Shown: one piece after another, positions 1 through 10,007 of the stretch
Numbering within the stretch: the stretch's first letter is position 1
Layout: every line of letters begins with the position of its first letter
NCBI RefSeq assembly: GCF_947179515.1
Contig: NC_067485.1
Coordinates: 72,360,646 to 72,424,645 of the forward strand
Length of the DNA stretch: 64,000 nt
Source of the DNA: Apodemus sylvaticus
Lineage: Eukaryota > Chordata > Mammalia > Rodentia > Muridae
Direction: 5' to 3'
Notes under the pieces: generated by a model
The model's database searches: none
What the model was told of the DNA's origin: nothing
Seen by the model: only the letters and a program-made list of their open reading frames with translations
Made by a program: the position numbers and the translations under genes

Positions 1-993
1 TTGTCCTCTTGATGGTGTCCTTTGCCTTACAGAAACTTTGTAATTTTATGAGGTCCCATTTCTCAATTCTTGCTCTTAGAGCATACGCTATTGGTGTTCT
101 GTTCAGAAACTTTCTCCCTGTACCGATGTCCTCAAGGGTCTTCCCCAGTTTCTTTTCTATTAGCTTCAGAGTGTCTGGCTTTATGTGGAGGTCCTTGATC
201 CATTTGGATTTGAGCTTAGTACAAGGAGCCAAGGATGGATCAATTCGCATTCTTCTGCATGCTGACCTCCAGTTGAACCAGCACCATTTGTTGAAAAGGC
301 TATCTTTTTTCCATTGGATGTTTTCAGCCTCTTTGTCGTGGATCAAGTGGCCATAGGTGTGTGGGTTCATTTCTGGATCTTCAATCCTGTTCCATTGATC
401 CTCCTGCCTGTCACTGTACCAATACCATACAGTTTTTAACACTATTGCTCTGTAGTATTGCTTGAGGTCAGGGATACTGATTCCCCCAGAATTTCTTTTG
501 TTGCTGAGAATAGTTTTAGCTATCCTGGGTTTTTTGTTATTCCAGATGAATCTGAGAATTGCTCTTTCTAACTCTGTGAAGAATTGAGTTGGGATTTTGA
601 TGGGTATTGCATTGAATCTGTAGATTACTTTTGGCAAAATGGCCATTTTAACTATATTGATTCTACTGATCCATGAGCATGGGAGGTTTTCCCATTTTTT
701 GAGGTTTTCTTCCATTTCCTTCTTCAGAGTCTTGAAGTTCTTGTCATACAGATCTTTCACGTGTTTGGTAAGAGTCACCCCAAGATACTTTATACTATTT
801 GTGGCTATTGTGAAGGGGGTCATTTCCCTAATTTCTTTCTCAGCCTGCTTATCCTTTGAGTATAGGAAGGCCACTGATTTGCTTGAGTTGATTTTATAAC
901 CTTCCACTTTCTGAAGTTGTTTATCAGCTGTAGGAGTTCTCTAGTGGAGTTTTTTGGGTCACTTAAGTAGACTATCATGTCATCTGCAAATGA
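1..993 (-). mobile_element. L1 fragment (ORF2 C-terminal half), cut by the window edge
   Basis: Reverse-strand L1 ORF2 sequence running from the late ORF2 region at the window edge back to just before the reverse transcriptase FADD motif, where it stops at about 990. It is closely similar to the same stretch of the full-length element at 49853-50845. The 3' end lies outside the window. The reading frame is broken, so this is a dead, 5'-truncated copy. Its 5' junction is shared with the L1 at 10008-12014, although the two L1 bodies differ clearly. Confidence 0.93.
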
Positions 994-1606
994 ACTTTAT
1001 TTTTGACTTAACTATTTTTCCTCTTTCATTTTGGGCCTCTGAAACATAAATTATTCATCCAAATTCAACAAGGAACAAGAATAAAAAGACCATCTTCCCA
1101 ATTCCTTAAGGTGGGATGGGAGGGCTGGTCATTTTATAAATTACAGATTTGTTGTAATTTTAAGAGATAATTTATAAATAATTATAGGTCTAGACAGGTA
1201 GGAAGCTAAAAAGAGAACATAGACTCAGGGATTTCTATCTTTCCTTTCCTCTTCTCTATCCTTTCTTTGTTATTGGTTATTTTATTAATTTACATTTTAA
1301 ATGTTATCACTCTTGCCAGTTTAACCTCTACAAGGTCCCTATCTGCTCCTCCCTTTCCCTGCCTCAATCAAGGTGCTCCCCAACCTACCCACCAACTCCT
1401 GACTCAGCAGCCTAGCGTTCCCCTATCCTGAGTCATCAAGCCTCCACTGGACTCCCCTCCCAGTGATGCCAGATAAGGCAATCCTCTGCTCCATATCCAG
1501 CTGGAGCCATGGGTACCCCTTGTGTACTCTTTGGTTGGTGGTTTAGTCCCTGGGAGCTCTGGGGTTCTGGTTGGTTGATATTGTTCTTCCTATGAGGTTG
1601 CAAACC
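991..1606. repeat. Duplicated block, copy 1 (partner 12015-12629)
   Basis: About 616 bp that recur at 12015-12629 in the same orientation. I see roughly nine differences by eye, so near 98% identity. Both copies start exactly at the 5' end of an L1 and run through about 290 bp of otherwise unrecognised sequence into the tail of an old L1. Similarity ends after the shared CAAACC at 1601-1606; beyond it copy 1 goes into unrelated sequence while copy 2 continues along the old L1. Confidence 0.9.
1280..1606 (-). mobile_element. Old L1 3' UTR fragment (Lx-like)
   Basis: Reverse-strand remnant of an old rodent L1 3' UTR, recognised from the inverted T-rich tail followed by pyrimidine-rich sequence and by the same sequence continuing as a longer L1 at 12300 onward. 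It is truncated at 1606 by the end of the duplicated block. Confidence 0.7.
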
Positions 1607-1747
1607 TTTTAGGGATTGTGCATCATTGCACCTATATGGTGATATTTCTCTGGATTTTTCTCATTTGCTGTGTGGTTTTTTTCCAACATTTTTGTCTGTC
1701 AAACAGCCTACCTTTAGGGCAGAAATGCTGATAATATCCCTTTCATC

Positions 1748-1880
1748 TCAGCACCAACGCAGAAAAGACTGGCAGATCTCTGAAGTTGAGAACATCCTGC
1801 TCTGCAGAGACAGATTCAGGATAGCCAGGGCTGCACAAAGATATTTTGTCTCATCCAAATAGGCAAACAAACAAAGAGAC
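1748..1880 (+). mobile_element. B1 SINE, diverged
   Basis: B1-like sequence in + orientation: a GCAGATCTCTGA-like block, then a CAGGATAGCCAGGGCTGCACA block, then a CAAACAAACAAA tail at 1863-1875. The left half is poorly preserved. Confidence 0.75.
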
Positions 1881-3090
1881 AAACACAGCTCTCAATTCCC
1901 CAAATGATGTAGCCCTTAATTTTTTTAATACCTTGGTTATTTGTATACATGTGGTGATGATCTTCTCCACATGTAGATTTACATATGATGAGAGGAATAT
2001 CTTACCTTGATGTTATTAATCATGAAGTAGCTTTTCCTAAAGAGTTTTATTGGATAAAATTTACTACAGAACACAGTAGTCATTTATTCTTGGAGACAGA
2101 TTTGTAACATGTAACATATTCAACTAGAGGCTATATTTATAGTTAGGGAACATTTATTTGAGATATAAAAGTGATTAACTTGTGTGGTTCAGTATTTCAC
2201 CCCATTTTTCCCATTATATCAATTAGAATAACATATAAAATATAATTTTAAAAAATAATAACATAGTTTGATATTAGAATTGTCAAGTATTGTTACTTTA
2301 GGCTTTAGGGTCACCAGGTTGTAAGAACTGTAAATAGTAGTTACCACAGTGTCACAGTAAATCCATGCAGGGGAAGAAATTTGCCTCATTCCTGAGCAAA
2401 CTTCAGCAGAGAACAGGACTGCCAAGATTTTAATGGACTATAGCTAACATATTTGTCTCCCATTTAGTCTCAGGGTGTTAGTCTCCCGCTATCAAAAGAG
2501 GCACCAAAAAAAGAAGAGGAGAGGCAAGATCAGTTACAGAGGAACGATGGAAATATAACTGTTGGAAAAGTTCAGAGGTAAAATGGAAAGGAGTATGGCA
2601 AAGAATTGAGGGCCCATAAAGGAAATTAGCAATGCAATATGAAGTGATAAGAATTCTGATAAGAGTCCTCTGTGCTACCATTGAGTTATATCCACCTGAA
2701 GTTATTTGAATTAAGTAACATTGGGCTGGGTTGGAATTCAGCATCATGCATGCATTGCATGTTAAAGGACTACATGCATAAGAACAGGAATGCATGGGTT
2801 TAACCTTATCTCAGAGCTTACTGTTTAGATAAAACAGCACAGTGAGAAAATGATGGTGGCCAAGCTATTCATCTGTATAATTTTCGTAAAGTGTCTGAAT
2901 ATTTCAGAAGAGCTGTTTCTTTTAAATTAACCTGTGAGTAGAATGGTTTTAATATATCGTTTTTAGAGTGAAACAAGAAAATTCAAAACTAAACGTTGAA
3001 ACAGAAGTTGATGTGAAGATAAAATAAAAACTTAAAAGTTAGCTAAAATCATTCATCTAGAAGATACATAGGCATATATGCATGTCACAC
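1881..3090. other. No gene seen
   Basis: AT-rich sequence with no recognisable repeat or exon. The 68-aa and 105-aa open frames on the minus strand here lack splice context, motifs and family resemblance, so I do not call them. Confidence 0.5.
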
Positions 3091-3238
3091 AAACGTGCGT
3101 GCGTGCGTGCTCACCCATAGGCACACACACTCACACACACACACAGACACACACACATCAACACAAACACAAGAAACACACCCAGACCCACATTCATACA
3201 TGCACACACATTACACAAGCTTATCACAAAGACACACA

Positions 3239-3291
<53 letters not shown>

Positions 3292-3335
3292 ACACACACA
3301 CACACATACACACACAAACCCACACCAAGAAAATG
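3091..3335. repeat. Compound CA / GA microsatellite
   Basis: Interrupted CA repeats with a pure GA run at about 3255-3288 between pure CA runs at 3230-3256 and 3287-3305. A GTGC run precedes it at about 3096. Open frames across it (Thr-His or Cys-Val runs) are artefacts of the repeat. Confidence 0.98.
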
Positions 3336-4377
3336 ACTTTAGTCTAGAAAAGAAAACTTTTGTACATACAAATGCAGATGTAGATATTTTGCAATTAACT
3401 TCATGGACTCATTTGTTCATCCAGTTTTCTTACATTAGTGGAAGAGAAGGATTATATATAGCATGTTACTTTATGCCTCCAAGAGCCTGTTGACAAAATA
3501 ACTCTAAGTTCAATCTGATCCATTTCTTGAAATATGATTTGTGAGTACTAATAAAATAATTAATAAAATTTATGAAATCGTCACAATTGTTAAACATAAA
3601 ACATTGAACTTGTCAATTTTATTTATTTTCATATGGTAGTTTACCTAACGTACATTGATTTTTTTTAAATTTTTATTATGTATGTAGTACATTTTTTATC
3701 TGGCCTTTGCATGCCTCCCAACCTGTCCAGACTTTCTGCCCTGTGTAGAAAGTTTAGAGAAATAGGCCTCCAGTCTAACTGAACCCTGCTTCTTTCCATT
3801 CAATTAACATTATTTCTGAAATTAGGAAATGTAAAGAATAATTATTTAGAACAATTATAGCAATATCAAAACCACCTATTAATTAATCAATGAAGCCTGT
3901 CAATTCTGCACACTCTAAATTTAGGTAGTGAATACAAGGATCCATTTGAATTCTGTTCTTTTAAATGCATGTCTGAACTGAAAATGAAGATGCCTAATTC
4001 TCAGTTGAACAGCTTTTTCTTGCACCAGGGAGAGGTGTTGCATTTCTCTTCCTTGTGTCTCATTCCCACACCTGTTTTAATTCAGGTAGACAATTATGTG
4101 AGTCATTACCTGGGCTCAGTGCAGCCAATGAGACAGAGATTTGGAGTTGTTTTATTCCTAAGCTAGGCCAGTACCTTTCTGTCCCTTTCTGAAGTAGAAC
4201 TGTGAGTGATGCTTTGCTGAATATGTCATAGTGCAGATCACCCCAGTCAGGTATGGGGGTCCCTGGGATGAGGGTCCTAGAAGCCTAGGTGGGTAAGGAT
4301 TTGGTGGTGATAAACAGAAACCAACACAGAGGTAGTTTGAATCTGAGTGTATTTTGAAGATCTTAAACAAGGGTTTT
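3336..4377. other. No gene seen; possible LTR-like stretch near 4140-4377
   Basis: Mostly unrecognised AT-rich intronic sequence. From about 4140 the base composition rises and the sequence resembles the antisense of a rodent LTR leading into the tandem repeat at 4398. I cannot name the family. Confidence 0.35.
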
Positions 4378-4397
4378 TATACATTAAAGATCAAGTA

Positions 4398-4600
4398 TTA
4401 CAACTCTTAGAAGATGCATTCAGTGAAGCAATCATGAATACAATCATTATCATTTGGCACAGTAAAGCACAAATCTAAGCATTACAACTCTGAAAAGATG
4501 GATTCTGTGAATCACAAACGGAATAGGTAACATCATTATTGATAGAAATCATGCAAGTGTTACAACTCTGAAAGGATATATTCAGTGGTGCAGTCATCTA
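4398..4600. repeat. Three-copy tandem repeat, period about 80 bp
   Basis: The motif TTACAACTCT followed by a purine-rich GAAAAGATG-like block and TTC(A/T)GTG recurs at 4398, 4482 and 4560, giving periods of 84 and 78 bp. Copies are diverged. It may belong to the LTR-like sequence just upstream. Confidence 0.7.
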
Positions 4601-5683
4601 AGGCTAGTTGTTTATTTCCAAGAGTGGGTTAATAAATCTTTATGGTCAATTACTGTTTAACATCTAATGCCTGATTTTTTTTTTTTTACAAATCTTCAAC
4701 ACATAAATGTTAACTATTTTAATTCATTTAAGGCTTTTTTTTACCATGTACCAAAGCCCACCTCATATGACACATGTGTAGCCATATGATATTTTATTGT
4801 TGGAAATATTTTATCCATTATAATACTATTAAGTAATTTTGTAAATGATTTATAAAGTAAAGTGTTGGTTCCTCAGAGATAAGGTCATGTTAGTGACCCC
4901 ATCTTTAAGGATGGTTTTCTACTCATTATTCTTGCTTAAGATCTTGGCGTAGGCTACCAAGAACATGTAAATAAGAAAAGGATTTGAAATGTAAATAAAT
5001 TATATCGAATAAAAAAATTAAAAAAAAAGAAAAGGAATGAAAGAAAACAATACAGATAAATTGCCATGAGAACTACAGCTCAGCTTCTTGTTCCTGTCAA
5101 GTGTTCCACAACTGGTTCCAGGAGGCCTCCATCTTTTGATGGTTTCACCTCAATCTGTGGAACTTGTCACACAGATTCTACTGGGGTTGGTGTGGCATTT
5201 TTCTTTTTTGCCTTAATTTTAAAAATAATGGATATAAAACGATTGTTTTTCTGATGGTGGTAGTGATAATACATTCCTGAATCCTGTAGCTCTTCTTGTT
5301 TGCAGTTAAATTCTCTCAGATTAAGTCAATGCAATTGAAATAGCCAATAATTTTGATAGGAGAAATAAATTAGAGTGTTTTTGTTGTGTTTAATATATAC
5401 ATATATTTTCTGAACAGACTTTATGCTTTTGTAGGTTTATAGAGAACACTTCGAATGTAAAGGACAAGGTATGAGAAAATAAATTGAAAATATAATATGT
5501 ATAAAATTTAAAATGATAAAATGTATAAAATGAAAGCACTATATTATTTAAACTGATTTATGAAAGTAAACTTAAAATTTCCACGTTTCTAGATGTATGA
5601 AAATATTTTTGAAAAAAATTAAAGGAAAAATAGCTAATATAAAGTTATTTTTCATGAAATATATTCCTATACCTTTAGTTGTT

Positions 5684-5790
5684 AAGATTTCACAGTGTAA
5701 CCCTGGCTGGCCTAAAACTCCCAATGTAGAACAGGTTAGCCCAGAACTCACAGATATTCACCAGCTTGTCTCTCCTGAGTTCTGTTTGTA
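5684..5790 (-). mobile_element. B1 SINE fragment
   Basis: Antisense B1 fragment: CCCTGGCTGGCCTAAAACTC and CCCAGAACTCACAGATATTC blocks. Truncated at both ends; it lies about 90 bp upstream of the first exon in the window. Confidence 0.7.
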
Positions 5791-5881
5791 ACATTAAAAG
5801 AGAATATTTACTACATTATAGAATTTAGTGTTTGGTATAAATGTTGGGATGGTGTCTGAAATTGCTTTTACTCCTTTATAG

Positions 5882-6017
5882 GTCAATGAAGAAGTAGATA
5901 ACATGGCTGACTCTAATGAAGTAATCCCACCATATCTGAGAAAGGCAACGAACTGTGAGATGTACAGTTGTGACACTATTTCAGATCTGATTAAACAGCT
6001 CAAGAGGGACAGCATAG
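5882..6017 (+). CDS. ANKRD26-like gene, first exon in window
   Basis: 136-nt exon. The acceptor is a pyrimidine-rich tract ending CTCCTTTATAG at 5881; the donor is ATAG|GTAGGA at 6018. It is open in the frame beginning VNEEVDNMADSNEV, about 45 codons, and ends after one base of a codon (phase 1), which fits exon 2 exactly. The segment SDLIKQLKRD resembles the LIEQL block that precedes the central coiled coil in ANKRD26-family proteins (recalled, not searched). The acceptor implies further exons left of the window. An internal ATG at 5903 exists, but nothing shows it is a start. The exact family name is an inference. Confidence 0.68.
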
Positions 6018-7374
6018 GTAGGAGTACTTCATGCAGCTTCTGTGTGTGCTACTGTGATGTATCCTCACACTGCTTAGAGCTGCCTGACAGACAAGGGCAC
6101 ATTAGTGTATTGTTCATGTCACAGATGTGCTTGACATCGAGAGAACTAGTCTCAGCAGGAGCTGTCACCAAGCCTTCTGAGCTTTACTGTGCATGTGCAT
6201 GTCTGCTGGTCTTCTCATCCATGTTGGTTCTTTCCTGTTCTCTTACCAGACCACGGTGTCACTGGCTCTGAGTATTAGGGCTACACTGGGTCTCTTTCCC
6301 CGTGCCAGTCTACTCACTTCTGGAAAGCCATTACGACTTTGGAGCCATCATTAAATTTTTCTTATGGAAATTTCATACAAGAGTACTGTAGTGGTATCAT
6401 TTAATGCTCACCGCTGCCCCTCAAGGCACCCATGCCCCTGGTGTGCTCCACATGCCCTCAAATTCCGACATTCCCTTCTTCTTCACCATCAACAACCACC
6501 CCCCAACACACACTTTACACAGAGTCCATTTAGCTTGTGTGTTCATTTGTATAAACCTGACAACTTTAGGTTGAATAACTTAGAAGAGGCCTTGCCTCTA
6601 GAGAAAACCACTTTCTCTCAGCAGCCACTGATAATCTTTAGTCATTCATTTAGGGAGGTTTCAACAGATGCTATCATTTTGCAGGTCTTCTTTTGGCAAC
6701 TATTCTATTAAGGTTTCATGGTGCTGCTTTCTTCTGTTGTCTAAGACCCTACTTAGCAGTGGACATCTTGGCTACATGGCTCTTACAACCATCATGCTCC
6801 TCCTTTCTGCAACTTTCCATGAACCCCTGGTGTAGGTGTTGCATTGTAGATATATCAGTTGGGAATGTGCACCTGAAACTCACTTATTCTCTGTATTTTC
6901 ACCAGTTGAGGATGTAACTGCTGCACAGTTACCTTGTGTTGTAAATAAGCTTCATTAAGGAGGGGTGATAGCCATGCTGATCAGTGGGTAAAAGGACAAG
7001 TATTTGGAAAATAATCAGTGTATATATGTTACAGCCATACACACACATGTGCGCGCACACAAACACACCACACACACACACACGCACACACACGTATATA
7101 TATACTCACGCACACACATATATATATATTACACATGTATTTAAAGTAAACATAAAATGCTTCATTTTGTCTGTTTCAAACTCAGCATTATCTATTTCTC
7201 CTTTTTTCCTCTGTGTATTACTTTGCTCCTGATACCATAAAGTAACCCTGTGTATTTCTTAAATCCTTTTTCATAGCAACCATTTTATTATCCCCTTCTC
7301 CAGAACTTTTTTTCAATTTTATTTATTTTTTGAAGGTATGTATTATAATGACAATATTCTCTCAGTGAATTTTC
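6018..7374. other. Intron sequence, no gene seen
   Basis: Start of the long intron 6018-18673. Several short open frames are present but none has splice context or motifs. A CA/TA microsatellite lies at 7030-7135. Confidence 0.5.
7030..7135. repeat. CA / TA microsatellite
   Basis: Interrupted CA runs alternating with short TATATA runs. Confidence 0.9.
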
Positions 7375-7865
7375 GTTTAGGTTTTGTCTTTTATTGTCCA
7401 CTGTAATACTAAGTTGGGGCCCTAAAGAATATGTGTCCCCTGTGACCATGCCACATGTTATTTTTGGTTAGTGAATCAAGACAACAATAGCCAATATTTT
7501 GGCAGATGAGACATAGGTGGGGTCTAGGTTTCCTGAGCTTGGGGTTACAGGAAGAGGAGATGAAGAAGGTGCAGGAGGGAGAAGGAGAAGCTGTCAAAGG
7601 TTAGCTAAGCCATAAAAATGTGGCCCTGTGGACCAGCCAATTGGAGTTAAGAGCGGCCAAGATGAAACATAGTGTGTAGTAAGTAATAACCTGGAATTAT
7701 TGATAGGAATATACATTCTAACAGCATGGAGGGTAGGCAGCTACTCAGCTTTTATGTTGTTTATGGCTTATTATAAATATAAAGGCTGTGTGTGATTTTT
7801 ATTTAGGAACTTAATAACCAAAGATGGGGTAGAAATTCCAGGCCAGGATTAAAGTTATTTCCACA
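7375..7865 (+). mobile_element. ERVK-like LTR, copy 1
   Basis: About 490 bp that align along their length with 17030-17514 in the same orientation. Shared blocks are a TTTGTCTTTTA start, CCAAT-like AACAATAGCCAATA, AATTGGAGTTAAGAGC, GAAACATA followed by AGTAATAAC, ACATGGAGGGTAG, and AATAACCAAAGATGGG near the 3' end. The LTR ends CCACA and is followed at 7870 by a primer-binding-site relic, which is what marks it as a retroviral LTR rather than another repeat. The copies differ by many substitutions and small gaps, so the insertion is old. The subfamily name is not certain. Confidence 0.75.
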
Positions 7866-7869
7866 AATA

Positions 7870-7886
7870 TGGCACCAATGTGGGGC
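7870..7886 (+). other. Retroviral primer-binding-site relic (tRNA-Lys type)
   Basis: TGGCACCAATGTGGGGC starts four bases after the LTR end. The tRNA-Lys1,2 type site used by ERVK elements is recalled as TGGCGCCCAACGTGGGGC. The copy here differs by two CpG-type changes and one missing base, as expected for an old, methylated insertion. It sets the orientation: retroviral internal sequence should follow to the right. Confidence 0.7.
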
Positions 7887-8507
7887 AAAACCTCACTTTT
7901 CAAAAATTAATTTAAGATCTCCAAATGGAAAACACATACTGTCCCATTCATATTCAGAGGCAGGAAAAATGGTTTCTTAGCAGAGATGAACATTTTTTCC
8001 TCAAGCCCCACAGGTTCAATACTAGGACAAAATACATACTGAAGAGAATTGCAGAGCTGTGTGGTTTTCCCCAATCTGTCCAGGTTCAATATTAGGACAA
8101 AATTTGCATGAACAATTCAGAGGTTCAGGGCATGAGAGGACTAGAGAGGCAGGCTAGGTGATGGGCTCAAGCTCCAGCCTGAAGTCTTCTCCTGTGCTTC
8201 TGGGCTGCCTCAGCAGTGCTGGGAATCCCCGAATAGGAAATAGAGCAGGCTGGCCAGAGGACAGAGAACAAGGCTACATGCCTCTGAAAATCAAATAAAA
8301 ATAAAAAATAATGGAAATTTAAGAAGTCAAAGTTATCATAAAACAATTGTGTTCATTGAACATGGGCTCCATGGAAACCATGGGACTGCTTACCCTATTG
8401 CGTGACACATATGTTAGCATAAGAATAGCCTTACATGTTAAGAGAATTTAATAGAAATTAAATGTATTGGAAACAATATTAATTAAACTTATATTCAGGG
8501 AAAAAGG

Positions 8508-8539
<32 letters not shown>

Positions 8540-8660
8540 CTCCACAAAGATATTAATCTCCATCAAAGGAAAATAAAAACCATTTGCTTTAAAGGATAGA
8601 AGGGAGAAGTAAATGGAAATTTCTTTAAATGTTTTTAAAGATACATAGATCAATAAATCA
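7887..8660. other. Probable ERV leader or internal remnant, non-coding
   Basis: Sequence directly 3' of the primer-binding-site relic. It should be retroviral leader or gag-proximal sequence, but I see no open frame or recognisable motif. A short duplicated motif, CAGGTTCAATA(C/T)TAGGACAAAAT, occurs at about 8009 and 8082. A TG microsatellite sits at 8509-8537. Confidence 0.35.
8509..8537. repeat. TG microsatellite
   Basis: Uninterrupted (TG)n of about 14 units. Confidence 0.95.
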
Positions 8661-8662
8661 AT

Positions 8663-9050
8663 CCAGGCCTTTGATCTCAATGTGTAGAAGACAAAGGCAT
8701 GGATATAATTAGTATTCTTTTTTTTTATTCGATATATTCTTTTTTATTTTAATATTTTTATTTTCTATATTCTTTATGTACATTTCAAATGATTTCTCCT
8801 TTTCTGGCTCCCCACTCCCAGAAAGTCCCATAAGCCCTCTTCCCTCCCCTCATTCCCCCATCTACCCCATCCCACTTCCCAGTTCTGGTATTCCCCTATA
8901 CTGTTGCACCGATCTTTCTAGAACCAGGGGCCACTCCTCTGTTCTTCTTGAACATCATTTAGTATTCTTGTCTGAAATGAACCTAGTCTATAAACAAAAC
9001 TGGGTCAGCTCAGACTACACAGAGAAATCATATCTCAATAAATAATACTT
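8663..9050 (+). mobile_element. B1 SINE split by a short L1
   Basis: The left part of a diverged B1 (GGCCTTTGATCTCA... at about 8668-8719) and its right part (CAGACTACACAGAGAAATCA with a CTCAATAAATAA tail, up to about 9047) flank the 240-bp L1 at 8720-8958. The two parts read as one B1 when the L1 and one copy of its target duplication are ignored. Confidence 0.65.
8720..8958 (-). mobile_element. Short 5'-truncated L1 (3' UTR only)
   Basis: Reverse-strand L1 tail: T-rich start with ATTCGATATA and ACATTTCAAATGATTT, then the pyrimidine-rich 3' UTR, ending near AACATCA. Flanked by an 11-bp target-site duplication TTAGTATTCTT at 8709-8719 and 8959-8969. It interrupts a B1. Confidence 0.9.
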
Positions 9051-10007
9051 AGTTTAAATTGTTTTTAATTGTTTTAATTATCAAAAGGAACATGGGCATC
9101 AGGTCCATAGTTATAATGGTATTACAGATCTTCTAAGAGAGAGGTCAGAATAGAGCAGGACTAAAGGAGAAAAGGCTGCTAAATTAAATCAATCTACAAT
9201 TTTGACGACTTTTAGTAACTGGACCAAAGACAGTATTTTGGGAGAGAGGCTCTATGTTAACAAGAAAGTAAAAGAAGACTCGGACTCCTTTTAAAACAAT
9301 ACTGATCAGATATGATAGAAGAAGACTGCCTAAACATCTTGGCTATGGACAAGAAAATATCAAAATAAGAAAACATGACCAATAAATGATTTCTCAATCC
9401 CTCTACATTGGAACAGACATAAAACTGGCTGAGACATAAAAATGTCTCTAGCCAAAACTTCAGCTGTTTAAATGTTTTAAGCCTATTCCAGCCTTTAAAT
9501 CTTGTTGGTTACAGAATCATCAAAATTCATCATGTGATCATTTCATATGGCATGAATAAAAATTTGTTATAGTTTGCTTATTGATCAAACTAACTGATTA
9601 AAAGACAGTTGTCTTTCAGCTGCTCAAACAAAGAATAAAATTTCATCCTTATCTGATCTGTGCACCTTACCCATTTTATATAAACAGCTTTACAGAACTA
9701 AATATTGGTTCCTGTATTACAAAAGAAAACACTAAGAGGACATCTATGACAAAATTCACCCTTCAGATACTATAATGACCTGCTATTCTAGTTCCCTGCC
9801 CGATCCTGCCTCAATTGATGCAGTTTCCAAACTCTTACTTTAAACACAACTTCAAAAAGTCTACTAATCCCCCAATGACCTTGGTTCATACATTGGTTCA
9901 CTTCAGACAATTCAAACCAGGACTTCAATTAAATTCCGAACTTCCTCAATACATAAAGACCATACAACAAATATTGCCAACTAACTTTATTTTGCTTTTT
10001 TGGTTTT
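9051..10007. other. Unassigned sequence, possibly ERV internal remnant
   Basis: Lies between the two related LTRs. The 9220-9370 part (GACCAAAGACAGTATTTTGG and following) has the feel of a rodent interspersed repeat, but I cannot name it and no long frame is open. It contains the apparent source, 9582-9608, of an insertion in the neighbouring L1. Confidence 0.35.

Noticed and set aside
3078..3493. Open frames of 70-132 codons rich in Thr-His or Cys-Val
   Set aside because: They are translations of CA/GA microsatellite DNA.
5903..5905. ATG at 5903 as the start codon of the host gene
   Set aside because: The frame is open upstream to a good splice acceptor, so it is better read as an internal Met.
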